49,108 nucleotides of DNA. Source: Sphaerisporangium sp. Its GTDB lineage: Bacteria > Actinomycetota > Actinomycetes > Streptosporangiales > Streptosporangiaceae. Position numbers and translations under genes: made by a program. The stretch covers positions 1 through 49,108 of the forward strand of contig JAOPYI010000159.1 in the NCBI GenBank assembly GCA_025964675.1. The letters run 5' to 3'. Below, one piece after another: positions 15,949 to 24,460 of this stretch (the first letter of the stretch is position 1; every line of letters starts with the position of its first letter). The notes beneath the pieces are model-generated. The model was given only the letters and a program-made list of their open reading frames with translations, ran no database searches and had not been told where the DNA came from.

Positions 15949-16491
15949 GTGGATCTGACCTCATACGCCGAGCTCGCGGTGCTGCTGGTCAACAGCGAAG
16001 ACGCGCTGGACTCGCTCGAGAGTGCCCGGCGGTTCCTCGTCGAGGCGGGTCGCGGAAGGCAGGCGAGCCGCCTCACCCACGCCGACCTTCAGGCACTGCG
16101 TGAGCTGCGCCGCGAGCTGGCCGCCGTCTTCGCGGCGGCCGCGCGCCACGACGAGGAGGGCGCGGTCAACCGGCTCAACGCCCTGCTGACCCGCCACCCC
16201 GTCCACCCGCAGATCTCCCGCCACGACGGCCAGCGCTGGCACCTGCACCTCACCGAAGGCGGGCAGCTTTCGGACGAGTACGCCGCGGGCGCGATCATGG
16301 GGCTGACCGCCCTCGTGACCGAGCTCGGCGTCGACCGGCTCGGGCTCTGCCAGGCGACGCCGTGCCACCGGGCCTACCTCGACACTTCATCCAACCGGTC
16401 CCGCCGCTACTGCTCCGAACGCTGCGCCAGCCGGGCCAACGTGGCGGCCTACCGCGCCCGCCGCCGCGACCTCAGCGGCCACCACGCCTGA
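15949..16491 (+). CDS. CGNR-type zinc-finger transcription factor
   Basis: A 180-residue protein with an N-terminal ABATE-like helical domain (residues about 1-125) and a C-terminal zinc-binding segment CQATPCHRAYLDTSSNRSRRYCSERC (broken here as C-x4-C and C-x3-C pairs), followed by an Arg-rich stretch. The family normally has CGNR after the second cysteine pair; here the motif reads C-A-S-R. Family members are presumed DNA-binding regulators, often near their own targets. The GTG start at 15949 lies close to a palindrome. It converges with the signal-peptidase-like gene next to it (6 nt apart). Confidence 0.8.
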   Translation: MDLTSYAELAVLLVNSEDALDSLESARRFLVEAGRGRQASRLTHADLQALRELRRELAAVFAAAARHDEEGAVNRLNALLTRHPVHPQISRHDGQRWHLHLTEGGQLSDEYAAGAIMGLTALVTELGVDRLGLCQATPCHRAYLDTSSNRSRRYCSERCASRANVAAYRARRRDLSGHHA

Positions 16492-16497
16492 GACCCG

Positions 16498-16815
16498 TCA
16501 TCGGGGTCGTACGCCCTCGCCGAACGGCCAGTAGCGGAACACCACGCGGCCTACCACGAGCGATGGGGGAACCGTGCCGAAGTCCCAGCTGTCCTTGCGC
16601 CCGGGTGCCCGCTGGTTGTCGCTCTCCAGCCACCAGCCGTCCTCCGCCCGCCACGCCGCCCGCTTGACGATCATCTTCGCCGGGTCGCCGGGCAGCCGGG
16701 CGACGACGAGATCACCTGCCCGGACCTCCGCGCCGCGGCGTACGACGAGCCAGTCCCCCGGCCGCAGGACCGGCAGCATCGACTCCCCCTCGACGCGGAC
16801 CCTCATGAACGACAT
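16498..16815 (-). CDS. sodX: Nickel superoxide dismutase maturation peptidase (S26 family)
   Basis: A 105-residue S26 serine peptidase. The catalytic Ser lies in VEGESMLPVLRPGDWLVV and the general-base Lys in MIVKRAAW. There is no clear membrane anchor, unlike ordinary type I signal peptidases. Its head-to-head position with sodN, 82 nt away, identifies it as the protease that trims the Ni-SOD N-terminal prosequence to expose the His1-Cys2 nickel hook. Start is uncertain: ATG 16815 is used, ATG 16806 (behind GGGG) is a good alternative, and GTG 16863 lacks a ribosome site and would overlap the sodN promoter. Confidence 0.88.
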   Translation of the reverse strand: MSFMRVRVEGESMLPVLRPGDWLVVRRGAEVRAGDLVVARLPGDPAKMIVKRAAWRAEDGWWLESDNQRAPGRKDSWDFGTVPPSLVVGRVVFRYWPFGEGVRPR

Positions 16816-16897
16816 CCCCTGCCACTTCCGGGAATCAAGGCGAGTAAGTTGGGCACTGGACACTGCTGTCTGTTACCAGCATCAAGGAAGGAAACCG

Positions 16898-17299
16898 ATG
16901 CTCGCACGACTGCTGCGGCCCGGCCATGTCGCCTCCGCGCACTGCGACCTCCCCTGCGGGATCTACGACCCAGCACAGGCTCGCATCGAGGCGGAGTCCG
17001 TGAAGGCGATCATGCAGAAGTACGCCGACAACGATGATCCCGTGTTCCGCGCCCGGGCTTTGTCGATCAAGGAGGAGCGGGCGGAGTTGGTCAAGCACCA
17101 CCTGTGGGTGCTGTGGACCGACTACTTCAAGCCCCCGCACCTCGAGGCATACCCCCAGCTCCACGGCCTGTTCTGGGACGCCACGAAGCTCGCCGGCGCC
17201 GCCGGCGCCAAGGGCACCGTCGATGTGAGCAAGGCCGAGGATCTGCTCGGGAAGATCGACGAGATCTCTAAGATCTTCTGGGAGACCAAGGCCGCCTGA
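16898..17299 (+). CDS. sodN: Nickel-containing superoxide dismutase
   Basis: A 133-residue precursor of the cytoplasmic hexameric Ni-SOD. A 14-residue prosequence ending GHVASA precedes the nickel hook HCDLPCGIYD, where after cleavage His1, Cys2 and Cys6 form the metal site. The remainder matches the four-helix bundle (ARIEAESVKAIMQKY, KHHLWVLWTDYFKPPHLE). ATG 16898 follows GGAAGG. The adjacent divergent peptidase gene supports the identity. In Streptomyces sodN is controlled by nickel; no recognisable operator was seen in the 82-nt divergent region. Confidence 0.97.
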   Translation: MLARLLRPGHVASAHCDLPCGIYDPAQARIEAESVKAIMQKYADNDDPVFRARALSIKEERAELVKHHLWVLWTDYFKPPHLEAYPQLHGLFWDATKLAGAAGAKGTVDVSKAEDLLGKIDEISKIFWETKAA

Positions 17300-17315
17300 G
17301 CCTTGATGACCGGTT

Positions 17316-17370
17316 CTGGCCTCGCGTGGTCTCCCGATCGCGCGGGGCCAGAGGCTTATCGCGAGGCCAG
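17316..17370. terminator. Large inverted repeat downstream of sodN
   Basis: CTGGCCTCGCG (17316-17326) pairs perfectly with CGCGAGGCCAG (17360-17370), 33-nt loop, 17 nt after the sodN stop. The right arm is part of a direct repeat GGCCAGAGGC (17345-17354 and 17365-17374). Probably a terminator or 3' stabiliser for sodN. Confidence 0.45.
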
Positions 17371-17528
17371 AGGCCCGGCGGAGCGCCCGGATGTAAACGA
17401 AAGGGCAGCGGGACGTCAGGGAAACGGGCCGCATTTCTACAAGATCACGACTATCGGCGCGTCCCAGCCCTGCAACACGGGGCACGGGGCGGTAAGTTGC
17501 TAATCAGCAGCTCTGTGCGAGGAGGAAC

Positions 17529-17966
17529 GTGACCGACGAGACAGCGACGCGTGCTGACGGCGTCCCCGGGGGCCTCGCGGGCATCCGTGACGCGGTGAGC
17601 GTGCGTCTGCCCGCCGCGAGTGCCTATCTGTCCGTGCTCCGTACGGCCACAGCCGGGCTGGCGGCACGGCTCGATTTCACACTCGACGAGATCGAGGACC
17701 TCCGCATCGCGGTCGACGAGGCGTGCGCCATGCTGCTGGGCCACGCCGTGCCCGGCACCGACCTGATCGCCGAGTTCGAGCTGACAGGGCAGGAGATGAT
17801 CGTCCGAGTCCAGGTCAGCACGGTCGGCCAGGCCGAGCCCAAGCGTGACGACTTCGCGTGGATGGTCCTCACCGCGCTGGCCGACGAGGTGGACGCCGAG
17901 ACCGGCACCCCCGACCGCATGGCAATCGTGCTGCGTAAGCGCCGAGGCGCTGCGAGGCTGTCGTGA
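17529..17966 (+). CDS. RsbW-like anti-sigma factor (HATPase_c_2)
   Basis: A 145-residue GHKL-fold protein. The N-box region is LDFTLDEIEDLRIAVDEACAMLL; the G-box portion is reduced. GTG 17529 follows GAGGAGG. It overlaps the next gene by four bases (GTGA), so the two are translationally coupled, the standard arrangement of an anti-sigma factor with its SigB/SigF-class partner. It should hold the sigma factor inactive until an unphosphorylated anti-anti-sigma factor (not encoded nearby) releases it. Confidence 0.85.
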   Translation: MTDETATRADGVPGGLAGIRDAVSVRLPAASAYLSVLRTATAGLAARLDFTLDEIEDLRIAVDEACAMLLGHAVPGTDLIAEFELTGQEMIVRVQVSTVGQAEPKRDDFAWMVLTALADEVDAETGTPDRMAIVLRKRRGAARLS

Positions 17967-18763
17967 CGGAGAGGACCCGGGCCGTGGCCGGCAGTGACAG
18001 CACCGTCCCCGACAGGGTGCGGGCCCGCGGGCTGTTCGGCGAGCTGGCCGAGCTGCCTGCCGACGACCCCCGCCGCCAGCGAATCCGCGACGAGCTGGTC
18101 GAGCTCCACCTGCCCCTGGTCGAATACCTGGCCAGGCGCTTCCGCAACCGCGGCGAGTGGCTCGACGACCTCACCCAGGTAGCCACCATCGGCCTGATCA
18201 AGTCGATCGACCGGTTCGATTTGGCGCGGGGCGTGGAGTTCTCCACGTACGCCACCCCGACCATCGTGGGCGAGATCAAACGTCACTTCCGTGACAAGGG
18301 CTGGGCGGTGCGGGTGCCACGCCGCCTGCAGGAGCTCAAGCTCTCGCTGACGAAGGCCATCAGCGAGCTGTCACAGCGCCAGGGCCGCGCGCCGACCGTG
18401 GCCGAGCTGGCCACCCACCTGCAGATGACCGAGGAGGAGGTGCTGGAGGGTCTTGAGTCCGCCAACGCCTACTCCACGGTGTCGCTCGACGCTCCCGACT
18501 CCGGTGACGACGACGCGCCCGCCGTGTCCGACTCGCTCGGCATCGTCGACGAGTCGCTGGAGGGCGTCGAGTATCGCGAGTCGCTGAAGCCCCTGCTCGA
18601 ACGGCTGCCGCCTCGCGAGAAGCGCATCCTGCTGTTGCGGTTCTTCGGCAACATGACGCAGTCGCAGATCGCCACCGAGCTTGGCATCTCGCAGATGCAC
18701 GTCTCGCGCCTGCTCGCCCGCACCCTGGCCCAGCTCCGCGAGGGCCTCACCGCCGAAGACTGA
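17963..18763 (+). CDS. SigF/SigB-family RNA polymerase sigma factor
   Basis: A 266-residue group 3 sigma factor. Region 2 is LPLVEYLARRFRNRGEWLDDLTQVATIGLIKSIDRFD (hyphen-free motif spans about residues 50-90), region 3 includes the ELSQRQGRAPTVAELA helix-turn-helix, and region 4 carries LPPREKRILLLRFFGN and the TQSQIATELGISQMHVSRLL recognition helix. It is coupled to the upstream anti-sigma gene. Likely role is general stress or developmental control, as for SigF/SigB proteins of actinobacteria; the regulon cannot be read here. Confidence 0.93.
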   Translation: MTERTRAVAGSDSTVPDRVRARGLFGELAELPADDPRRQRIRDELVELHLPLVEYLARRFRNRGEWLDDLTQVATIGLIKSIDRFDLARGVEFSTYATPTIVGEIKRHFRDKGWAVRVPRRLQELKLSLTKAISELSQRQGRAPTVAELATHLQMTEEEVLEGLESANAYSTVSLDAPDSGDDDAPAVSDSLGIVDESLEGVEYRESLKPLLERLPPREKRILLLRFFGNMTQSQIATELGISQMHVSRLLARTLAQLREGLTAED

Positions 18764-18768
18764 CCGGG

Positions 18769-19146
18769 CTATTCGTCGATCATGGCACGCGTCGTGGCGG
18801 GTGCCAGCAGCATGACCAGGGCGGCCAGCGCGGCGACGATCAGAAGGATGCCCGGCACGTACTGCCCGGACTGGACGAGCGAGACGGCGACGGGCAGAGT
18901 GAAGATCTGCGTGACCACGCCGGGGGCCCGGCTCCACCGGGCCGCCCGCAGCACGCCCCAGGCCACCCACACCAGGGCTGCGCCGATGACGACGCCGAAC
19001 GCCGAGACGGCGATGGAGCTGCCCATGTCGGCGGGCGAGCCGACGATGGTCTCGACCCCGGCGTAGCCGCCGAGCACGATGGCGGTGAGGCCCTCCAGCA
19101 CGAGGACGGCGGCGGCCACGGTAAGGGTGACCGGACGGTTGAACAT
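18769..19146 (-). CDS. Four-helix integral membrane protein, unknown function
   Basis: A 125-residue protein with four hydrophobic segments: about residues 5-30, 44-66, 76-92 and 97-116. Its short N-terminus and the C-terminal APATTRAMIDE tail are probably cytoplasmic. No motif is recognised. It converges with the sigma-factor gene (5 nt between stops) and is divergent from the lipid-kinase gene, with which it may share a promoter region. Confidence 0.75.
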   Translation of the reverse strand: MFNRPVTLTVAAAVLVLEGLTAIVLGGYAGVETIVGSPADMGSSIAVSAFGVVIGAALVWVAWGVLRAARWSRAPGVVTQIFTLPVAVSLVQSGQYVPGILLIVAALAALVMLLAPATTRAMIDE

Positions 19147-19206
19147 ATCCGGTCACCCTACTCGACCCAGGTGGCGGGTGCCTGGCCGGTCGATACGCTG
19201 GGCGAC

Positions 19207-20187
19207 ATGCGCGCACTCCTCTTGATGAACCCCACGGCGACGAGGACCAACCGGCGTACGAGAGACGTCCTCATCCGCGCTCTCGGTGCCGCCCTCGAGC
19301 TGTCGGTGGAGGAGACGGGATACCGAGGGCACGCCACCGTGCTCGCCGGGACCGCGCGCGAGAAGGGGTTCGACGTCATCGCCGTCCTCGGTGGTGACGG
19401 CACCGTCAACGAAGCCGTGAACGGCATGATGGACTGCGAGCACGCGCGGCCCGCGCTGATCGTGCTCCCCGGTGGGAGCGCCAACGTCTTCGCCCGGTCT
19501 CTGGGGCTGCCGAACCACCCGGTCGAGGCGACCGGCGCGGTGCTGGAGGCCATCCGTGACGGCCGTCGCCGCACCGTCAACATCGGGCAGGCGATCTGGG
19601 AGGACGGCGCGTTCGGCGACCAGAGCGAGACCGACGAGACGGCCCCACGCCCCTCCAACAGCCGATATTTCACCTTCTGTGCTGGCCTCGGGTACGACGC
19701 CGAGGTGGTACGAGCGGTCGAGGGCCTCAGGGGCGCCGGATACAAGGCTTCGCCGAGCCGCTACATCCACACCGCCTTACGGCACTACCTCATGACGGAC
19801 CGGCACCACCCGGCGCTGCGGCTGGAACGGCCCCACCGCACCCCAGTCGACGGCATCTTCATGACGATCATCTGCAACACGGCGCCGTGGACGTACGCCG
19901 GCAACTGCCCGATCAACCCCACGCCGTGGGCGGGGTTCGACACCGGCCTCGACCTTCTCGGCCTGCGGCGGATGGGTGCCGCGGCGATGTTCAGGCTGCT
20001 CAGGCAGATCGCCGGGGAGCGTGTCGGCCTACCCAGGGGCGGGCATCTCGTCCATGTCCATGACGAGGACGAGTTCACCCTGTCGGCCCGCCGGCCCATG
20101 GCGTTCCAGCTCGACGGCGACTATCTCGGCGAGCGCGAGCGGGTGACTTTTCGGTCGGTCCCGGCCGCGTTACAAGTTTTGGTCTAA
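19207..20187 (+). CDS. Diacylglycerol/sphingosine kinase-family lipid kinase
   Basis: A 326-residue DAGK-catalytic protein. ATG 19207 begins at the conserved first strand (MRALLLMNPTAT); in-frame codons from 19171 would add unrelated residues. The nucleotide-binding GGDGT motif (VIAVLGGDGTVNEAVNG) is at about residue 65, with the PGGSANVFARSLGLP motif after it, and the C-terminal beta domain ends FQLDGDYLGERERVTFRSVP. It phosphorylates a lipid alcohol, most likely diacylglycerol for phospholipid recycling or an intermediate of glycolipid synthesis; the substrate is not determinable. Confidence 0.88.
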   Translation: MRALLLMNPTATRTNRRTRDVLIRALGAALELSVEETGYRGHATVLAGTAREKGFDVIAVLGGDGTVNEAVNGMMDCEHARPALIVLPGGSANVFARSLGLPNHPVEATGAVLEAIRDGRRRTVNIGQAIWEDGAFGDQSETDETAPRPSNSRYFTFCAGLGYDAEVVRAVEGLRGAGYKASPSRYIHTALRHYLMTDRHHPALRLERPHRTPVDGIFMTIICNTAPWTYAGNCPINPTPWAGFDTGLDLLGLRRMGAAAMFRLLRQIAGERVGLPRGGHLVHVHDEDEFTLSARRPMAFQLDGDYLGERERVTFRSVPAALQVLV

Positions 20188-20404
20188 TCCATCACATCCG
20201 GTCATAGTGTGATGCATCCGACATCCATATCCGGCAAAACGTTCGCCCAAACCTCTTGCGTGACCTGGGCGTGCCTGAAAAGCTCAAACACGACGTCGGA
20301 ACGTAGGACGTTTGAGGATCCATCCCGTTCCTCGAAGGTCTGCGGCGATCACCACGAGCTTCCTGGACCCCACCCCAAGGTTCGGGCAAAAGCTCGCCCT
20401 GGTT

Positions 20405-20420
20405 AGTGAAATTGTTCACA
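20405..20420. promoter_or_regulatory. Crp-type operator upstream of wblE
   Basis: AGTGAAATTGTTCACA fits GTGA-N6-TCAC and lies 53 nt before the wblE ATG. In M. tuberculosis the orthologue whiB1 is a known cAMP-receptor-protein target, which gives this site functional support. The rest of the 286-nt region upstream of wblE (20188-20473) holds ATCACA/TGTGAT arms (20191-20196 and 20208-20213) in the opposite orientation and no gene. Confidence 0.6.
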
Positions 20421-20473
20421 AACATCCGTCACCGGACGGAGCCGCAGGCTCCACCTACGAAGGAGTGGAACGC

Positions 20474-20728
20474 ATGGACTGGCGCCACCGCGCTGCCTGC
20501 CGTGACGTGGACCCCGAGCTGTTCTTCCCGATCGGCAACACCGGACCGGCACTCATGCAGATCGAAGAGGCCAAGCAGGTGTGCCGTGCCTGCCCGGTCA
20601 GCGAGCCGTGTCTGAAGTGGGCCATCGAGTCCGGCCAGGACGCCGGCGTCTGGGGCGGTCTCAGCGAGGACGAGCGTCGTGCGCTCAAGCGCCGCACGGC
20701 CCGCGCCCGCGCCCGCGCGGGTGTCTGA
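20474..20728 (+). CDS. wblE: WhiB-family iron-sulfur regulator, WblE/WhiB1 type
   Basis: An 84-residue protein. The four [4Fe-4S] ligands are Cys9 (AACRDVD), and the VCRACPVSEPC cluster (C-x2-C-x5-C), followed by the GVWGG turn and a basic C-terminus (RRALKRRTARARARAGV) used for DNA binding. Length and sequence match WblE of Streptomyces and WhiB1 of mycobacteria, an essential NO-sensitive partner of the primary sigma factor. ATG 20474 follows AAGGAG. It converges with pdtaS, as in M. tuberculosis. Confidence 0.95.
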   Translation: MDWRHRAACRDVDPELFFPIGNTGPALMQIEEAKQVCRACPVSEPCLKWAIESGQDAGVWGGLSEDERRALKRRTARARARAGV

Positions 20729-20818
20729 ACCCGCACCGGCGGAGCCCAACCCGAGTCGGAAGATCCACCGAATCCACGCGCACTCTCCGCACGCCCCAGC
20801 GTCGCGGCGTACGGAACA

Positions 20819-20849
20819 CGCCCGGCATCGCCCGCGCGATGGCCGGGCG
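20819..20849. terminator. Terminator between wblE and pdtaS
   Basis: CGCCCGGCATCGC (20819-20831) pairs with GCGATGGCCGGGCG (20836-20849) with one bulged C. It lies between the two convergent genes and could end both. Confidence 0.6.
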
Positions 20850-20894
20850 TAGCACTGCGTGGGCACGACGACTGAGGCACCTCGGCGTCATGCC

Positions 20895-22355
20895 CTAGGC
20901 GGGCGGCTGCACCGGGATGGTCAGGGAGACCTCGGTCCCCCCGTCCTTTCGCGGCCTGACGGCGAGGCGGCCGGAGAGCTCCCCGACCACCAGGGTGCGC
21001 ACGATCTGCAGGCCCAAGCTGGTGGACGCGTCCAGGTCGAAGCCGTCGGGAAGCCCCTGCCCGTCGTCGGCGACGGTGAGGTCCAGCCTCTCCTCGGTGC
21101 GTGACACGATCACCTTGATCGTCCCGCTGCCGTACGAGAAACCGTGCTGGACGGCGTTCTGCAGCAGCTCGGTCAGCACCATGGCGACCGGGGTGGCGAT
21201 CATCGCGGGGAGCATGCCGAAACTTCCCACCCTGCGAGGCATGACATTGGCCGCCGACACCTCCCCCGTCATCGCGATGACGCGGTCGGCGATGTCGTCG
21301 AAGTCGACGATCTCCTCGGGCGTGTGGGACAGCGTCTCGTGCACGATGGCGATGGAGCCCACCCGGCGCACGGCCTCCTCCAGGGCCTCGCGGCCCTCGG
21401 GCACGCGCAGCCGCCTGGCCTGAAGCCGGAGCAGCGCGGCCACCGTCTGGAGGTTGTTCTTCACGCGGTGGTGGATCTCGCGGATGGTGGCGTCCTTGGT
21501 CAGCAGCTCGCGCTCGCGGCGGCGCAGCTCCGTGACGTCCCTTATGAGCACCAGGGCGCCGATACGGCCACCGCCGACGATGAGAGGGATCGCGCGGAGC
21601 TGCACGACGTTGGCGCCCGCCTCCACCTCGGTCTCCCGTGGCGTGCGGCCGCTCGCCACGAACATGAGGTCCTCGTTGATGGGCTCGTCGGAGTAGCACA
21701 GCGCGGCGGTCGTCTTGCCGAGCTCGGCACCCACGAGGTCGGCGTTGAGCCCGAGCCGCCGGTACGCGGACAGGGCGTTCGGCGAGGCGTAGGTCACCCG
21801 GCCCGCGCGGTCGAGCCGCAGCAGGCCGTCACCGACCCTCGGGGAGCGGACCAGGATCGGCCCCTCGTCCGGAAAAGGGAAGCGGCCCTCGGCGACCATC
21901 TGCGCCAGGTCGGAGGCGCTCTGGAGGTAGGTGAGCTCGAGCCGGGACGGCGTGCGAGCCGAGGACAGGTTGGTCGAGCGCTGGATGACCGCCACGAAGT
22001 GGTCGTCACGCCGCACCGGGATGGTCTCCTCGCGCACGGGCACGCCGCTGGACCAGTCGGGGTCGCCCTCGCGGCAGATGCGGTTCTCGTTCCAGGCCGT
22101 GTCGATCAGCGGGCGCTCCCCCGCCGCCACGATCAAGCCGACGACGTCGTCGTGGTAGACCGTGGGGCCCGTGGTAGGGCGCATCTGGGCCACGGCGACC
22201 CAGGCCGACTCGTCACGCAGGGGGATCCACAGGATCAGGTCGGCGAAGGACAGGTCGGCGAGAAGCTGCCAGTCGGAGACCAGCGAATGCATCCACTCAA
22301 GATCGGCGGGATCGAGAGTGGTGTGGCGCGCCACCACGTCGCTGAGAGTCGGCAC
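20895..22355 (-). CDS. pdtaS: Sensor histidine kinase, PdtaS-like
   Basis: A 486-residue cytosolic kinase: N-terminal GAF-like domain (about 1-150), PAS-like domain (about 170-280), and a HisKA_2/HATPase catalytic core. The phospho-acceptor box is EIHHRVKNNLQTVAALLRLQ, typical of the HWE/HisKA_2 class, with N-box VLTELLQNAVQHGF and G-box VADDGQGLPDGF and SLGLQIVRTLV. No membrane segment is present. PdtaS with PdtaR forms a two-component system acting by RNA-binding antitermination in mycobacteria; the adjacent wblE/whiB1 matches that locus. PdtaR is not in this window. GTG 22355 is used; no strong ribosome site is visible. Confidence 0.9.
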   Translation of the reverse strand: MPTLSDVVARHTTLDPADLEWMHSLVSDWQLLADLSFADLILWIPLRDESAWVAVAQMRPTTGPTVYHDDVVGLIVAAGERPLIDTAWNENRICREGDPDWSSGVPVREETIPVRRDDHFVAVIQRSTNLSSARTPSRLELTYLQSASDLAQMVAEGRFPFPDEGPILVRSPRVGDGLLRLDRAGRVTYASPNALSAYRRLGLNADLVGAELGKTTAALCYSDEPINEDLMFVASGRTPRETEVEAGANVVQLRAIPLIVGGGRIGALVLIRDVTELRRRERELLTKDATIREIHHRVKNNLQTVAALLRLQARRLRVPEGREALEEAVRRVGSIAIVHETLSHTPEEIVDFDDIADRVIAMTGEVSAANVMPRRVGSFGMLPAMIATPVAMVLTELLQNAVQHGFSYGSGTIKVIVSRTEERLDLTVADDGQGLPDGFDLDASTSLGLQIVRTLVVGELSGRLAVRPRKDGGTEVSLTIPVQPPA

Positions 22356-22424
22356 TTGTGCATCATGCGTGCTAACCCCCGCCCAAGGCGAATCGACGGC
22401 ACGCGCACTGGGAAGATTCCACTA

Positions 22425-23660
22425 ATGGAGCACACACAAGTGCCCGCCTACCTCGTGGAGCGCCCGGCGAGCGCGCCCGCGAACGACGCCGAGACAGGCC
22501 CGACCATGCTCACAGATCCCCTGGCGCGGTTGCGCGCCGCCGCCGTCGCGCGAGAGGCGGCCGGGCTCAAGCGCACCCTGCGCCCCCGCACCCCCGACCA
22601 CGACGGCCTGATCGACCTGGCCTCCAACGACTACCTCGGGCTGGCCCGTGACGAACGGCTCGTCGCGGCGGCCGTACGTGCCACCGAGGAGTGGGGCACC
22701 GGCTCCACCGGCTCAAGGCTCGTCACCGGCACGACCAGGCTCCACGCGGAGCTGGAGGAGCGGCTGCGGTCCTTCACGCACGCCAGGCGGGCGCTGGTCT
22801 TCTCCTCGGGGTACCTCGCCAACCTCGCGGCGGTGGCGACGCTCGGCGCCGGCGGGCTCGTGGTGAGCGACGACGGCAACCACGCCTCGATCATCGACGC
22901 CTGCCGCCTCTCGCGCGCCCGGGTCGCCGTGACGCCCCACAAGGACGTCGAGGCGGTCGAGAAGGCACTGGCGAACCGTACCGAGGAGCACGCGCTCGTC
23001 GTGACCGACGCCGTGTTCTCCGTCGACGGCGACCTCGCGCCCATCGGTGAGCTGTACGCCGTGGCCGAACGCCACGGGGCCCTGCTGGTGGTGGACGAGG
23101 CCCACTCCCTGGGCGTGGTGGGCGAGCACGGGCGGGGAGCGGTGCACGAAGCGGGTCTCGCGGACGCTCCTGGCATTGTGAGAACCGTCACACTGTCGAA
23201 GTCCCTCGGATCGCAGGGAGGAGCTGTGCTAGGCGCGTCCGAGGTGGTGGACACGCTGATCGACACAGGTAGGCCGTTCATCTTCGACACCGGTCTCGCG
23301 CCCTCCGCCGTCGCCGCCGCACTCGCGGCCCTTGATATCATTGGCGACCATCCTGACCTGCCAAGACAGGCTCGCCACAATGCGTCGGCACTGGCCCGCG
23401 CGGCCGCGGATCGTGGCCTCACCACCACGGACCCGGCGGCGGCCGTCGTACCGGTCGTCCTCGGCCCTCCGCACGTCGCGCTCTCCGCCGCCGCGGTGTT
23501 CGCGCAGCACGGAGTACGCGCCGGGTGCTTCCGCCCGCCGTCGGTGCCATCGGGCCGGTCTTGTCTGAGATTGACCGCACGGGCCAATCTGAGTTCGGAT
23601 GATCTCGTGGTGATCGGAGACGCGCTCACCGCGGTGGCCGAGATGAAGGTGAACGTGTGA
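22425..23660 (+). CDS. bioF: 8-amino-7-oxononanoate synthase
   Basis: A PLP enzyme of the alpha-oxoamine synthase family that condenses pimeloyl-thioester with L-alanine in biotin synthesis. Conserved parts: [57 protein letters not shown], and the lysine that binds PLP in [18 protein letters not shown] 22425 (411 residues, GGAAG 9 nt before it) is used; ATG 22506 would give 384 residues, closer to the family norm, but has a weak ribosome site. Its stop overlaps the next gene by four bases. No bioA is present in the window. Confidence 0.92.
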   Translation: MEHTQVPAYLVERPASAPANDAETGPTMLTDPLARLRAAAVAREAAGLKRTLRPRTPDHDGLIDLASNDYLGLARDERLVAAAVRATEEWGTGSTGSRLVTGTTRLHAELEERLRSFTHARRALVFSSGYLANLAAVATLGAGGLVVSDDGNHASIIDACRLSRARVAVTPHKDVEAVEKALANRTEEHALVVTDAVFSVDGDLAPIGELYAVAERHGALLVVDEAHSLGVVGEHGRGAVHEAGLADAPGIVRTVTLSKSLGSQGGAVLGASEVVDTLIDTGRPFIFDTGLAPSAVAAALAALDIIGDHPDLPRQARHNASALARAAADRGLTTTDPAAAVVPVVLGPPHVALSAAAVFAQHGVRAGCFRPPSVPSGRSCLRLTARANLSSDDLVVIGDALTAVAEMKVNV

Positions 23661-24400
23661 CGGAAGACTCTCCCCGGATTCCCAAGTACTACGACGTCAA
23701 ACGGAACTTGCTGGAACTCACCAAGTCTCTGCCCGCCGGCGCGGCACTGCCGCCCGAGCGCGCTCTCGCCGTGCGCTTCGAGACCTCCCGCACGACCGTG
23801 AGGCAGGCCCTCACCGAGCTGGTCATCGAGGGACGCCTGCTGCGCATCCAGGGCAAGGGCACCTTCGTGGCCCAGCCCAAGGTCGCACAGGTGCTGCAGC
23901 TCACGTCGTACACCGGGGATCTGCGCACGGTCGGTCTGGAGCCCGACACCAAGATCCTCGACATCAACTACATCACGGCCGACGAGACGCTGGCCCGCCG
24001 TCTGTGCATCAACCCGGGCGGCCGCGTGCTGCGCATCCACCGGCTCCGCCTGGCGAACGGCGAGCCGATGTCCATCGACACCACCCACCTGTCCGCCCGG
24101 CGCTTCTCGCGGCTCCGGCGGGAGCTCGAAGTCCACTCCTCCCTGTACGAGACCCTGCACAACGCCTACAACGTCCAGCTCACCGACGCCGAAGAGATCA
24201 TCGAGACCGTGCTGGCGACGCCCTACGACGCGCAAGTGCTCGGCGTGGACGTCGGCCTGCCGATGCTGCTGCTCACCCGGCACGCCTTCGACGCCGAGGG
24301 GAACCCGGTCGAGTGGGCCCAGTCGCTCTACCGAGGCGATCGGTACAAGTTCGTCACCCACCTCCGTAGGCCGCCTGAGCCCGGCGAGCCGCGGGGCTGA
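23657..24400 (+). CDS. GntR/HutC-family regulator closely resembling DasR
   Basis: A 247-residue regulator with a winged-helix domain ([20 protein letters not shown] then [20 protein letters not shown], residues about 30-75) and a UTRA ligand domain ([20 protein letters not shown] to the C-terminal [10 protein letters not shown]-like block). The [23 protein letters not shown] and RGDRYKFV segments strongly resemble DasR, the N-acetylglucosamine-responsive regulator of Streptomyces. GTG 23657 overlaps the bioF stop (GTGA), so it is translationally coupled to a biotin gene, unlike the dasR loci I know. It may be a DasR paralogue recruited to control biotin genes, or a true DasR in a new setting. 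No DasR-type operator was seen in the nearby spacers. Confidence 0.85.
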   Translation: MTEDSPRIPKYYDVKRNLLELTKSLPAGAALPPERALAVRFETSRTTVRQALTELVIEGRLLRIQGKGTFVAQPKVAQVLQLTSYTGDLRTVGLEPDTKILDINYITADETLARRLCINPGGRVLRIHRLRLANGEPMSIDTTHLSARRFSRLRRELEVHSSLYETLHNAYNVQLTDAEEIIETVLATPYDAQVLGVDVGLPMLLLTRHAFDAEGNPVEWAQSLYRGDRYKFVTHLRRPPEPGEPRG

Positions 24401-24407
24401 CGCGGGC

Positions 24408-24434
24408 AGGCGGCCGCGGGGCCACCGGCCGCCT
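24408..24434 (+). terminator. Hairpin between the dasR-like gene and bioD
   Basis: AGGCGGCCG (24408-24416) / CGGCCGCCT (24426-24434), 9-bp perfect stem, 9-nt loop, just after the regulator's stop codon. It may end or attenuate the bioF-regulator transcript before bioD. Confidence 0.5.
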
Positions 24435-24460
24435 CGTCCCCGGGCTCTAAGGTGGTGCCG

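Noticed and set aside
16830-16850. GGGAAT...GTT resembling a SigR promoter near sodN
   Set aside because: The spacing is 12 nt, not the 18 required.
20191-20213. ATCACA...TGTGAT upstream of wblE as a second Crp site
   Set aside because: The half-sites are in the reverse order and the spacing is 11 nt, so it does not match the Crp pattern.
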